A stretch of DNA of 64,000 nt from AP-15 sp963799085 (GTDB taxonomy: Bacteria > Pseudomonadota > Alphaproteobacteria > ATCC43930 > CGMCC-115725): assembly GCA_963799085.1 (NCBI GenBank), contig CAWCWA010000006.1, forward strand, positions 1 through 64,000, given 5' to 3'. How positions within the stretch are numbered: the stretch's first letter is position 1; every line of letters begins with the position of its first letter. The notes under the pieces were generated by a model. That model was not told the origin of the DNA. It did no database searches and saw only the letters and a program-made list of their open reading frames with translations. The position numbers and the translations under genes are program-made. This document shows positions 1 through 9,029 of the stretch, piece by piece.

Positions 1-322
1 ACACCTTCGTTTGGCGCGCTCGCCGAACAACGTCGCTAAAGCTGAATGTCCGCGGCGGCGCGATCGACGTGCACCACTTCGTGCCACCGGGCGGGACCAC
101 CAACAGATCGTGGTCGGTTCGTCCTCGCAGGCGCGCCGATTCGCTCTGGATGACGCCTGCTTTGCAACCACAAAGCGGACATTCACATGCTAAATTTTTT
201 AAGGGGTTCAGCGGGATGGCAGCTATCGACCCGAGGCGGACCTAAGAACTTCGCTGGATCAGAACGTGGAGTTGTCGGGTCGACAAACCGCAATGGACTG
301 ACGAAGAGGGCGGGGGAAGGAC
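1..322. other. Window edge, no firm gene
   Basis: A frame reading GGAIDVHHFVPPGGTTNRSW may be the end of an upstream gene. Bases 172-195 (aaagcggacattcacatgc) resemble the dispersed repeat. Nothing firmer can be said. Confidence 0.3.
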
Positions 323-1300
323 GTGCGAAAAAAGGCTGCCGCGCTACTTGCGATCTTGGCCTCGGGAGTCGCCACGGCTCAGAACCTGCTCGCGGAGCGC
401 GATGAGGCGCTCGTCGCGACCACCGACGTTCGCGTTCTATAGTGACGCCGTTATTAATCTCCATGACTTCCTGGTTTGGAACTCGCGTTCGCGAGCACCG
501 GTGGAGCCCGCGCCGGACTGTCTCGCCGGCCTGCCGGCGGAGCAGCGCGCAGCGTTCGAGCATGCGCGCGAGCACTACAAGTGTTCGCGACGCCCGCGGG
601 AGATCGGTTGCTGCGGGCGTTGCGTTACCGGCTCGCGGGCTTCGACGACTTCGGCCTCGCGGATTCCGCGGCTGTCGAGGTCGCGCTCGGGGAGCTACGC
701 GCGGCGGCGCCCGCATACAAGGAATGTTGGTGGGCGGCGCATGACGCGCGTAACCGGCGCTGGGTCGAGGCGCTCAGCCGTTGCTCGCGGCACACGAGGA
801 TGCGTTGAGCGAGCGCTTGAGCGCGCTGTACGGCAACAAGCTCCGCCGGCCGTTTCCCGTCGACGTCGTGAGCTACGGGGTTACACCGGAGCCGACAGTG
901 TGGTGCATCCAGACCATCTGCTCATCTCGAGCGTCGCGCCGGCGAACACGGGCTACGCGGCGCTCGAGGTCGTGTTCCACGAGGCGTCGCATACGGTGTT
1001 CGGTCCCGGCCTCGACGGGCGGCTCTGGACCGAGCTCGAGGCGGCGGAGAAACCGACGGGCGCCGTTGCCGCCAGACTTCTGGCACGCGCTGCTGTTCTA
1101 CACCACAGGCAGCGCGGTGAAGGCGCGGTTGGCCGAGCGCGGCATCGACTACGAGCAGTATCTCTACACGCAAGGTTTGTTCGAGCGCTCGTGGCCGGGG
1201 TTTCGCGGTGCCGCTGGAACGTTCGTGGCAGCCTTACATCGACGGCCGCGTGCCGATGGCCGAGGCACTGAAGCAGGTCGTGCCGATCCGAAAATGCCCG
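323..1300 (+). pseudogene. Secreted zincin-like protein, copy A, frameshifted
   Basis: The reading starts at GTG 323 behind a purine-rich site (gggggaagg). A signal peptide follows (VRKKAAALLAILASGVATA), then the frame changes at about 430 to one reading FYSDAVINLHDFLVWN. Homology with copy B (1,325-2,225) continues through at least five further frame changes (about 590, 785, 880, 1,070, 1,205). A peptidase-type HExxH motif is visible in LEVVFHEASHTVFG (about 970-1,000), so an intact ancestor was probably an exported zinc-binding protein of about 310 residues. I do not recognise the family by name. The end merges directly into copy B without a second signal peptide. Whether the breaks are decay or sequencing indels cannot be told from the sequence. 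Confidence 0.6.
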
Positions 1301-1324
1301 ACCGGGGCGATGCGTTCGTTGCGG

Positions 1325-2225
1325 CGAGCCGCGCATTCATGTTCTACAGCGACCCCGTCACGAACCTCCACGACTTCCTGCTGTGGAACGCGCGCTCGCA
1401 AGCACCGGTCGAGCCGGCGCGCGGATTGCTTGGCCGGCCTGCCAACGGCGCAGCGCACGGCGTTCGAGCACGCGCGCGACTACTATGCGAAGACGTTTGC
1501 GAACGGCGCCGGCGAGCTCATCTTGCTCTCGATGCATTGGCGGCTTGCGAAGCTCGGCGAATTCGATCTGGCGGATCCAGCGCAGATTGCCGCCGCCGTC
1601 GCCGAGCTCGACGCCTGCGATGCCGGCATATAAGCGTGCTGGTGGCGCGCGCATGACGCGCGCAACCGCCGCTGGATCGCGAGCCTGCTGCCGTTGCTGA
1701 GGACAACGAGGATGCGTTGCGCGCGCGGCTGGCGGAGCTGTATGGCGGAGAGTTCGCGCGCTGGCTGCCCGTGGACGTGGTCGGCTACGCAGGCGTCGAC
1801 GGTGGCAGTACCGTGCTCAACCCGCATCAGTTCCTCGTCTCCAGCGCGAGCAGCGCGAGCCGGGCTACGCGGCGCTCGAGGTGCTATTTCGCGAAGCCTC
1901 GTACACGCTGTTCTCGCAGCGGCGCCCGGGCGCGCTCTGGCAGGCCTTGCAACAGGCGTCGAGCGCGAGGGCAAGCCGATGCCCGACGAGCTCCCGCGCT
2001 TCTGTTGTTCTTCACGACCGGCCAAGCGGTGAGGGCCCGGCTCGGCGGCGCAAGGTGTGCCGGACTACGAGCCGTATGTGTATCGCGAGGGCGTGTCGGG
2101 CGGTCCTCGCGCGTCGTATCGCGAGGCTGCTCGAGCGAGCGTGGCAGCCGTACGTGGACGGCCGTGTGCCGATGGCCGAGGCCGTGGGGCGGCTCGTGGA
2201 AGCGCTGCCGGCCGCGTCGCGCTAG
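1325..2225 (+). pseudogene. Zincin-like protein, copy B, frameshifted, motif lost
   Basis: This is a second copy of the unit beginning at about 430; the block FYSDPVTNLHDFLLWN lies about 904 bases downstream of its counterpart. Conserved blocks in order are AGLPTAQRTAFEHARDYY, ARNRRWIASLLPLL, PVDVVGYAG, LEVLFREASYTLFS and ERAWQPYVDGRVPMAEAV, spread over several frames and ending at TAG 2,225. The HExxH of copy A is replaced by REASY, so zinc binding would be lost. No signal peptide precedes it. It is either a decayed tandem duplicate or the second domain of a two-domain protein. Confidence 0.55.
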
Positions 2226-2315
2226 AGCGTCGCGCCGTTGGTGCGCCGCAAACGCGATCGTGCGGCACAACGGTGCTTCTTGCTGGGCGAGAGGGGCTCG
2301 CTCGCACGCGAACAG

Positions 2316-2420
2316 CCGTTCCTGGCCGATCTGTAACCTTCCGGGCGGGCATTGTGGCGCCATGGATTCCGCGGAAGCGGACCTTCCTGAAAGTTCGTGC
2401 TAACTTCGGCTCTCGACCCA
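2316..2420. repeat. Dispersed palindromic repeat, copy 1
   Basis: This is the first good copy of an intergenic repeat family. It starts with a ccgttcctggccg block and ends with gattccgcggaagcggacc, ttcctgaaagttcgtgctaa and ctctcgaccc. CCGCT(T/C)CTGGCCG and CGGAAGCGG can pair, so each copy can form hairpins. It is placed between genes. Confidence 0.7.
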
Positions 2421-2462
2421 TGGCAGTCAAATCATCCACTGAATATTTCGGGCGGGGAATCG

Positions 2463-2666
2463 ATGGTCGAACAGCTTGAACAGCCGCTCGATGGACTGAA
2501 TCTCGTAGCGAATTGGCACGATACAGACAACTCCAATTTCGTAACCCTCATCATTGATTTGGCGCAGAAGAAGATCCATTCGTCGGCGTTGCTCTATTAC
2601 GGTTCGGAGAACGAAGTGGAATCATTCGCAAAAGCGGCGATCAGCCAAGTAAGTCGCTCGGGATGA
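2463..2666 (+). CDS. Small hypothetical protein
   Basis: A 67-residue product starts at ATG 2,463 behind cggggaatcg, directly after a copy of the dispersed repeat. The sequence reads MVEQLEQPLDGLNLVANWHD and has a compact alpha/beta look, with no signal peptide or membrane segment. It may be a truncated N-terminal piece of a larger protein. No family recognised. Confidence 0.35.
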   Translation: MVEQLEQPLDGLNLVANWHDTDNSNFVTLIIDLAQKKIHSSALLYYGSENEVESFAKAAISQVSRSG

Positions 2667-2783
2667 CTCGGGTTGGCCGAATTCCGACCTCTGGTGTGCG
2701 CGTCTTAACGTCGTAGTTTCCGCGGAAGCGGCTGTGGCTTAAGGTGCGTTTGCAAGGCTGCACGAAGCTCGAGGAGGATTCGC

Positions 2784-4451
2784 ATGTCAAAGCTGCTCTT
2801 CGCCATCGTCACGTTCGCAGGGCTGATCGCGACGATCAGCACGTCGGCATCGGAGTTGCCGTCCGACACGACAAGCTACATCAAGCAGGCGATCGCGAAC
2901 GGTGAGTTCGTCGGCATGGTCGTCGGCTACATAGACGGCAAGGACACGGTGATCCGCGGCTTCGGCGTCGCGTCCAAGGAGACCGGCAAGACGCCGGATG
3001 CAAATACGGTCTACGAGATCGGCTCGATCACGAAGACGTTCACGGCGACGTTGCTCGCCGAGGAGGTCGTCGACGGCAAGGTGAAGCTCGCGGATCCATT
3101 ACAGAAGTTCTTGCCCGAAGGCGTAACCCTGGCCCAGGTCGGTGACCGGCCGATCGAGCTCGGGGACGTCGCGATGCAGCACTCAGGGTTACCGAGGATG
3201 CCCGCGAATTTCAAGCCCGCGAATCCGGCTGACCCCTACGCCGACTTCGACGACGCGAAACTCTGGGAGGCTGTGAACACGGTGAGGCCGGTTCGCGCAG
3301 CTGGCGCCGGGTACGAGTACTCGAACTTCGGTTTCGGTGTCCTCGGCGAGGTTCTCGCCCGCGAGACGGGGATGTCCTATCGCGAGCTCGTGAGGGCGAG
3401 GATCCTACTGCCGCTCGGCATGACGAGCACAGATACCGTGCTCACCGACACGCTCAAAGCCCGATCGGCCCAGGGTTACGACGCGGGCATGCCGGTGTCG
3501 CATTGGGCGCTCAGGGCCTTCGCGGGTGCGGGTGCGATCAATAGCACCGCGACCGACATGCTGGCGTATGTACGCGCGAACATGACGGCCTCCGCCGAAC
3601 AGCCTGCGAGCCCGCTGAGCCGAGCGATGGCAATGGCGCACGAGCCGCGCATGAACAGGACCCCGGACGGCAAGACGCGCATTGGTCTGGCATGGATGAC
3701 GACTCCCGGAGGTGAAGGTCGCTGGCACAACGGTGGCACAGGTGGCTTCATGAGTTTTGCCGGCTTCACGGACGACGGCAAGCGTGGTGTGGTAATCCTG
3801 TCGAACCAAGGCGGGCGTCCTGTCGACCCGATCGGTTTCCATCTCTTGAACGCATCCGAGCCGCTGCCCAAGACGCGGAGCGAGATCACGCTCGCCCCGG
3901 GCAAGCTCGACGAGCTTGTCGGAAAATACGAAGTCACGCCGCGAATGACGTTCACCGTCACGCGCGACGGCGGCACGCTCAACGTGCAGCTCACGGGCCA
4001 AAGTGCGTTGCCCGCCTATCCGTACGCGGCCGATAGGTTCTTCTACAAGGTCGTGGACGCGCAGATCGACTTCGAGCGCGCCGAGGGCAAGGTGACCGGC
4101 CTCACGCTGCACCAGAACGGTCAGAACCTCCACGCCGACCGCCTGGGCGCGGACGGCAAGCCGGTCGCGCCGACGAAGCAACTGGCCCTGACCGCGGAAC
4201 AGCTCGACGTCTATATCGGCAAGTTTCAGTTGACGCCCGCGGCCGTGTTCACGATCACGAGGGACGGCGAGCAGCTCAATGCACAGCTCACGGGCCAGCC
4301 CGCGCTGCCGATCTATGCGGACAATCCCGACCACTTCGTCTACAGAGTCGTGGATGCTCAGCTCGACTTCGAGCGCGATGGCGCCGGCAAGGTGACCGCG
4401 CTTACGCTGCATCAGAATGGGCAGAACCTGAAGGCGCCGCGCATCGAGTAG
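2784..4451 (+). CDS. Secreted serine hydrolase of the beta-lactamase/AmpC-esterase family
   Basis: 555 residues, starting at ATG 2,784 behind gaggaggatt. It has an N-terminal signal peptide (cleavage probably after STSASE, about residue 24). A class C beta-lactamase/penicillin-binding-protein fold follows: SxxK is SITK (S81, K84), the YxN motif is YSN (Y179-N181), and the third motif is HNG within WHNGGTGGF. The C-terminus carries two DUF3471-type beta repeats (LDELVGKYEVTPRMTFTVTR and LDVYIGKFQLTPAAVFTITR). The family acts on amide or ester bonds in the periplasm. Substrate is unknown, and resistance should not be assumed. The gene is intact and flanked on both sides by dispersed repeats. 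Confidence 0.85.
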   Translation: MSKLLFAIVTFAGLIATISTSASELPSDTTSYIKQAIANGEFVGMVVGYIDGKDTVIRGFGVASKETGKTPDANTVYEIGSITKTFTATLLAEEVVDGKVKLADPLQKFLPEGVTLAQVGDRPIELGDVAMQHSGLPRMPANFKPANPADPYADFDDAKLWEAVNTVRPVRAAGAGYEYSNFGFGVLGEVLARETGMSYRELVRARILLPLGMTSTDTVLTDTLKARSAQGYDAGMPVSHWALRAFAGAGAINSTATDMLAYVRANMTASAEQPASPLSRAMAMAHEPRMNRTPDGKTRIGLAWMTTPGGEGRWHNGGTGGFMSFAGFTDDGKRGVVILSNQGGRPVDPIGFHLLNASEPLPKTRSEITLAPGKLDELVGKYEVTPRMTFTVTRDGGTLNVQLTGQSALPAYPYAADRFFYKVVDAQIDFERAEGKVTGLTLHQNGQNLHADRLGADGKPVAPTKQLALTAEQLDVYIGKFQLTPAAVFTITRDGEQLNAQLTGQPALPIYADNPDHFVYRVVDAQLDFERDGAGKVTALTLHQNGQNLKAPRIE

Positions 4452-4466
4452 GCCGTCGCAACCTTA

Positions 4467-4575
4467 GAGCCGCTCATGGCCGAAAGGCCGCCTCGGGGTC
4501 GGGCGCTCGGACGTCTTGCGACCTGCCGGAGCGGACATTCCTCGGTAGAATCGCGGAGGCGTCCTAGCGACCCAA
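4467..4575. repeat. Dispersed palindromic repeat, copy 2 (promoter-like tail)
   Basis: Opens with gccgctcatggccg and closes with gagcggacattcctcgg then tagaatcgcggagg. The tail has a TAGAAT that could serve as a -10 box for the gene at 4,601. Similar tails occur in the copies at about 7,184, 11,648 and 15,253. Confidence 0.65.
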
Positions 4576-4600
4576 CGCAGTCATAGGAAGAAGGGTAGTT

Positions 4601-5259
4601 ATGGGTAAGGCGACCGCTTCGACTGGCAGCGAGCATCACACCTTGGCATTGCGGCTCGCAACGATAGTCGTGTTCGCGTGTCTGACCGCCGCAGCCAGTG
4701 CGCAGGACGATTTGTTGGTGCCGTCGGTTTACCTTACGCCGGAATTCACAGCGCCACAGAACGCTCCGTCGAGCATCGTTGTTGCAGGTCCAGATGAGCC
4801 CGGCGAACGACTTGTCGTCACGGGTCGCGCGATTCATGGCTCGACACCTGTTGTCGGTGCGTCAATCTTCGTGTTTCAAACGGACGCCAAGGGCATTTAC
4901 GCGCCGGGTCTAGTTACGCCTGAAGCTGAACTAAGGCCGAGGCTACACGGGGCAATGCGAACGGATTCCGAGGGCAGGTATCAGTACGAAACCGTTCGCC
5001 CTGGATCGACCACAATGCCGCGCATGTTCACTACATCGTGATTGCGCCAGGGTACAAGCCGAGACTATTTGATCTATGGTTTCAGGACGATCCGATACTT
5101 GTTGCGCGCCGCCAGGCGGGCGAGTCGCAGATCCCGCAGGGAATGCGTAACAACCCCTACTTCCTGGCAGGGCCGGACTTCATTGCAATTAGACCGGTGA
5201 TCCGTGACGCGAAAGGCACGTGGCATGCCGTGCGCGATTTGGACATGATTTCCGAATAG
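4601..5259 (+). pseudogene. Secreted intradiol-dioxygenase-like protein, frameshifted
   Basis: It starts at ATG 4,601 with a signal peptide (…FACLTAAASAQDD). A carboxypeptidase-regulatory/intradiol core follows: VVTGRAIHGSTPVVGASI, then GAMRTDSEGRYQYETVRPG. At about 5,010-5,038 the frame changes; the alternative frame supplies DHNAAHVHYIVIAPGYKPR, containing the HxH pair used as iron ligands in this family, and runs to TAG 5,259. Restoring one frame gives about 218 residues, similar to small secreted intradiol dioxygenase-like proteins. A promoter-like tail of the dispersed repeat (tagaatcgcggagg, about 4,545-4,560) lies about 40 bases upstream. Confidence 0.65.
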
Positions 5260-5292
5260 CAGTTGTGACCGGACACGCAAAGTGCCAACGTA

Positions 5293-5402
5293 GGTCCGCT
5301 CCTGGCCGAGCGCCGCCGTCGGCGGTGGGCGCTCTAGCGTCTCACGTGCCGCGAAAGCGGACGTTCCTTAAGGTTCGTGGTAACGTCGATTGTCGAGACC
5401 CG
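5293..5402. repeat. Dispersed palindromic repeat, copy 3
   Basis: Opens with gtccgctcctggccgag and closes with cgcgaaagcggacgttcc, ttaaggttcgtggtaacgtc and gtcgagaccc. It lies between the dioxygenase-like and retropepsin-like genes. Confidence 0.7.
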
Positions 5403-5481
5403 GAGCGGAAGTTGGCTATTGAACGGTCTGCCGCAGCGGACGATGGTCGATCCGCTGCCGGCCGGAAGTCGAGGGCGTCCT

Positions 5482-6286
5482 ATGCCGTTGAGTCATCTGT
5501 ACTCCACCTCGTTGGTTGTAGTAGCCGTCGTCTGCAGCAGCGCGTCGGCGCAGCCTGTTGTGGTTCCTTTCGAGTTCGTTGGGAACTTTCCGGTTGTACA
5601 AGTCGAGATTGGCAACCAACGCGTGCCTCTTCTCTTCGACCTCGGGGCCGATGATGTCGCTCTGTCATCAGATGCGATGCGATCGTTGCAGGTGCAGACA
5701 CTCGCTGAGACCTACACTCTGCTCGATGTGTACGGCAACAAGATCGAAGGGCACAAATTTCTGCTCCCGCGAATGGGCATAGGGTCGCTCGAATTTCGCG
5801 ATGTAAAGGGAACGGAGTATGGAAAAGCGCCCGTCGGTTCCGGCCATTTCGGGTTAGAACTCGTCAAAGCGTTCAGGCTCGTGCTCGACTACAAAGCCCG
5901 TCGGATGACCTTCATTCCCCTCGATGAACCCTATCCGGCGCAACACGGATGCTCCGGGACACAAGTTCCCTTCGAGCACGGTTGGCGGGCCCACGAAGGC
6001 GGCCACAGACTGGGGCGAGCTTCTCCTCGTCTGGGATACCGGTGCACCAGTGAACGCCATCCGGGAGGGCGTCGTAAAGGAGCGAGGCATTGCGACCGAG
6101 GATCATGCCGTTCGAAGCGACCAGTTTGTGCTCGGTGCCACGGAGTTTGGACCGATTCAGTTTCGCTCAGTCGATTTCGAGCAACCGCCCGGCGTCGACG
6201 GTTTTATAGGCTACGATTTTTTCGCGAAACACGTTGTGTGTATCGACTTCAGCGGGAAGCGGTTCCTGATCCAGCCTGACGCATAA
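5482..6286 (+). pseudogene. Secreted retropepsin-like aspartyl protease, frameshifted
   Basis: It begins at ATG 5,482 with a signal peptide (MPLSHLYSTSLVVVAVVCSS). The first lobe reads VPLLFDLGADDVAL, a degenerate D-[ST]-G. At about 5,935 the frame changes, and the second lobe continues as LLLVWDTGAPVNAI with a canonical DTG, ending GYDFFAKHVVCIDFSGKRF and stop at 6,286. Two lobes in one chain fit the retropepsin-like/clan AA family of secreted bacterial proteins. One indel separates the halves. The first lobe lacks the usual Thr/Ser-Gly pair, so only one site looks catalytic. Confidence 0.6.
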
Positions 6287-6294
6287 CTGGTCGT

Positions 6295-6416
6295 GGCCGC
6301 TCCTGGCCGAACGCCGCGGTCACGCGCGAACGATTGAACGTCTCGGATTCCGCGGAAGCGGACCTTCCTTGAGGTTGGCGGGCCAACTCCGGCTCTCGAC
6401 CCGAAGCGGTCGTTGC
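6295..6416. repeat. Dispersed palindromic repeat, copy 4
   Basis: Opens with ggccgctcctggccgaac and closes with gattccgcggaagcggacc, ttccttgaggttggcgggcc and ctctcgacccgaagcggtcg. It follows the stop of the retropepsin-like gene by a few bases. Confidence 0.7.
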
Positions 6417-7075
6417 ATAGCGAAAGTACGCTGGAGGGGCTCGCAGTGCTGTCGAGAGCGACTACGACTACTACGTTGTCGGCAGCGACGCTCTTCGTCG
6501 TGGTGTTGGCGCTGCGCTTCTTGAGATCGGACGAGCCGCTGCCGGTACCTGTCGTCACCGCTCCGCAGCCGACGGCCGATGTGTCACACAATCGCGAGTC
6601 GCCGCACGGTGGAGACGTAACGGTGGTCTCCGCCGCGGCGAACGTATTGGCGGAGGCGCCGCTGCGAGACGTGTTGCCGAAGACCCGGGTAGTGCCTACA
6701 TGGAAAGCGGACGCGTTCGAGACTCCCCCGCCAAGCGGAATGCAGAACGTAGACGACGCATTCGCTGCTGAAGCCGTCGATCCCCTCTGGGCGCCGAACA
6801 GAGAGGCGGAAGTCTTGGGGGAGATTGCGCGAACGCCTGGTCTTCAGGTGAGCACGATACAAGTCGAGTGCAGAACGACCGCGTGCCGAGTCCAGATCGT
6901 GCAACGTGTTCCTACGCTCGATCAGGCAAGCGCGTTCGTCCCGGATCCAGGTTACTACGAGCTATTCGATCGTCTTGGCTACCAAGGATCGAGCGCGATA
7001 CCCAAAGGTGGTTACTCCCGACGGCGCCGGGAGGGCGACTTGGGTGGTCTACCTCGCGCGAGCGAGCGCTGCTGA
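6413..7075 (+). CDS. Hypothetical membrane-anchored protein, C-terminus frameshifted
   Basis: The N-terminus has one hydrophobic segment (LSAATLFVVVLALRF), followed by a proline-rich linker and a soluble domain with VSTIQVECRTTACRVQIVQR. This resembles small periplasmic domains following a single anchor, with a possible disulphide C-x5-C. At about 7,000 the frame seems to slip. The neighbouring frame reads KVVTPDGAGRATWVVYLAR, which suits the domain better and would end near 7,260. The start (6,413 or the internal GTG/ATG) is uncertain. No family name assigned. Confidence 0.45.
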   Translation: MHSESTLEGLAVLSRATTTTTLSAATLFVVVLALRFLRSDEPLPVPVVTAPQPTADVSHNRESPHGGDVTVVSAAANVLAEAPLRDVLPKTRVVPTWKADAFETPPPSGMQNVDDAFAAEAVDPLWAPNREAEVLGEIARTPGLQVSTIQVECRTTACRVQIVQRVPTLDQASAFVPDPGYYELFDRLGYQGSSAIPKGGYSRRRREGDLGGLPRASERC

Positions 7076-7183
7076 GGTGGCTGCGGAGCGCGATACGCAC
7101 CATCACACAAATGAACTGCGGAGTAGTCGCGAAGTTGACGGCGGGTTGCGGCCGCTGAAAAGACTCATATTGTCGTCTGCACG

Positions 7184-7305
7184 ACCGCTCCTGGCCGGTT
7201 GCCGCTGTCAGGGCCAGGCGTTTGAATGTGTCGGCGCTGAGAATGCGGACGTTCGCGGATAGAATCGCCGAGGCGACGTATCGACCTGAAGCGGTCATTA
7301 CCCGT
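7184..7305. repeat. Dispersed palindromic repeat, copy 5 (promoter-like tail)
   Basis: Opens with cgaccgctcctggccgg. The tail reads gcggacgttcgcggatagaa then tcgccgagg, and runs into the 150-base cassette-boundary repeat at 7,288. Confidence 0.65.
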
Positions 7306-7437
7306 CCGATATATTGGGTCAAGAAATCTCGTGGCCCGGATGAAGCGCCAAACACGGCAGCGCGTTACGGTCGCCGCAAGGCTGTCCGGTATATTGAATA
7401 CATCCGGACGCCGGTATCCGTTGAATACCTGTTAGGC
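7288..7437 (+). repeat. 150-base cassette-boundary repeat, copy 1
   Basis: Nearly identical to 13,004-13,154. It runs from gaagcggtcattacccgtcc to a core-site heptamer GTTAGGC at 7,431-7,437. It contains the hairpin gtccgg…ccggac around tatattgaataca. A cassette gene begins four bases after the heptamer. Position and ending suggest an integron recombination site (attC or attI type) rather than a gene. Confidence 0.6.
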
Positions 7438-7440
7438 GAC

Positions 7441-7743
7441 ATGAGCAGCGTTGCGTGGCCTTTCGATCAACCGCCAAACTGCGCCGTGCTCACGACGCGG
7501 TCGATCGCGTTCGACGGTGCACCCTTTCTTCTGGTCGCGCGCGATGCAGACGATCATGGTTGGCAGTTCCTTGGCTTGGACGGTGCCGATGAGTCAAAAG
7601 CCACAGTTCTTGCTCTTCAGGAAATCGTGCAGCTCGATTCGTCGGTGCTCGAGCTCGCCAATCTGCCGCCCGTTCTTCCGCCTGGCGTGAGTCACAATCT
7701 GCGCCGTGGCAGCGCTCGTATCGCACCCAGTAAGAGAGGGTAG
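7441..7743 (+). CDS. Integron-cassette hypothetical protein
   Basis: 100 residues, starting at ATG 7,441 four bases after the core heptamer GTTAGGC, as usual for the first gene of a cassette. The sequence contains WPFDQPPNCAVLTTRSIAFD and DADDHGWQFLGLDGAD. I recognise this as a common small cassette protein of unknown function (a soluble DUF with DDHGWQFL). The stop is followed after 22 bases by an attC site. No membrane segment or signal peptide. Confidence 0.65.
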   Translation: MSSVAWPFDQPPNCAVLTTRSIAFDGAPFLLVARDADDHGWQFLGLDGADESKATVLALQEIVQLDSSVLELANLPPVLPPGVSHNLRRGSARIAPSKRG

Positions 7744-7765
7744 CTACAAGGCGTTGCGCCAAGCC

Positions 7766-7852
7766 GCCTAACAAATGCAGCGAGCGCGCACCAGCCATAA
7801 ATGTGGTCAAGCGTTACGCGCATCGGCGCGTCGCTGATTTGCGGCTTTAGGC
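7766..7852 (+). other. attC site 1
   Basis: An imperfect inverted repeat bounded by GCCTAAC (7,766-7,772) and TTTAGGC (7,846-7,852, degenerate from GTTAGGC). The arms read caaatgcagcgagcgcgc and ggcgcgtcgctgatttgcgg and pair across an 87-base site, which is typical attC architecture. Confidence 0.7.
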
Positions 7853-7930
7853 ATCAGAAGGCATCGTGTCCCTCCGCGGGAGCGCTTTCGCATCCTCGAA
7901 GATTGGCGAGACGTACCAAGCTCCGACTTG

Positions 7931-8693
7931 ATGAAGCTCGCGATTGAAGAGCACCTTAAATGCTGAGTACCCGCGCGTTGGGGCGGTTGTCGCAAAAGAC
8001 GGCAAATTCTCTCGAGGGCCGTGGCGAAGTCAAGAGACGGCACGCGGAGCGAGTAGCGATCGAAAGGTGAGCCCAGAGGATCTTCGAGGTTCAACGATCT
8101 ACACAACGCTCGAGCCGTGCGTTGAGCTACACGGCGATCAGGGCGTCGACTCTTGTGCCGAACTGATTATCTCTCGATCACGGAAGTCTTCATCGGTGTA
8201 CTGGATCCGATGGCACCATCTACTCGCAAGGGTTCAGAAGCTCTTGGAGAACAACGTCAGCGTCAAGTTCTTTAGTCGGAAGTTGCGCGCCGCGATTGAA
8301 GAAGAAACCTTTGAGTTCGGCGAGGTGCAATCGGTCTACGGTAGTGGCAAACGACGCGTACCCGTCGTACACAGTGGAATCGACATCAATGTCCACTTCA
8401 GCAAGACTGACCTACGGGCAATCCCAATAAAGTGGGCCACGCTACAAACGGGACATGGCTGCGTAGACTTATCGAGCGTCAACGGTGCCGTGAAGGTCGC
8501 ATCAGGCGCCACAAGGTTTAGCGACATCACCGACCCAACCATCTTTAGGTTTCCCAGCCACTTCGCCAGAATGCACAAGGGAATGATTGCCGTCGTTCAA
8601 CCTGGAAACGCGGGATTTTGTGTTCTGGTCAAACTGATTGAGTTGTTCGAGAGAGACATTCTCTTCCAATGGGAAGTACGCAACGATCCTTAG
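7931..8693 (+). pseudogene. Cytidine-deaminase-fold (RibD-like) cassette protein, frameshifted
   Basis: ATG 7,931 gives MKLAIEEHLK, the usual start of RibD/dCMP deaminase domains. The next frame supplies YPRVGAVVAKDGK. The zinc-ligand motif HAE sits in another frame at 8,041-8,049 (HAERVAIE), and the frame returns for LRGSTIYTTLEPCVELHGD with the PC of the second zinc motif. About 140 further residues of unknown fold end at 8,693 (FLFQWEVRNDP-like terminus: ILFQWEVRNDP). All catalytic elements are present but need two or three frame corrections. The gene lies between attC sites 1 and 2. Riboflavin or nucleotide substrates are possible; the context does not decide. Confidence 0.6.
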
Positions 8694-8704
8694 TGCGAGC
8701 TGAT

Positions 8705-8819
8705 GCCTAACCCTTCGCTCGAGCGGACCTCCACCGGCATGGCGCCGCGAGGCTCTCAGGTATATCTTCCGGCCTCGCGGCGCCACGCCGGTGGCGGCGG
8801 CTCAGCTCAAACGTTATGC
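8705..8819 (+). other. attC site 2
   Basis: GCCTAAC (8,705-8,711) and GTTATGC (8,813-8,819) bound a 115-base site. The arms are ccttcgctcgagcggac and the corresponding right arm, with an inner hairpin accggcatggcgccgcgagg pairing with cctcgcggcgccacgccggt. This is a textbook attC shape. Confidence 0.8.
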
Positions 8820-9029
8820 CGCTTAGCGGCGGAGTGCCATGTAGTCGGAGACCCGCATGGGCATCAGCACCGCATTCCATTCCCCACAATTGCTCCTCAC
8901 CCTGGTAGCCGCTTTGGCCGCCGGCCTTCTCGGCGTGCTTCGGCCCGAGGCGGTTCGCACTTGAGGTTGGCCAATGCATCGTCGTTCCCAATCGCCACGC
9001 TCCAACCTTGGTTGAGCTGACCGAGGAAG

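Noticed and set aside
8703..9020. Open frame starting MPNPSLERTSTGMAPRG
   Set aside because: This is attC site 2 read as protein; such SLERT-type frames are a known artefact of attC sites. The rest covers the broken HIT gene in a wrong frame.
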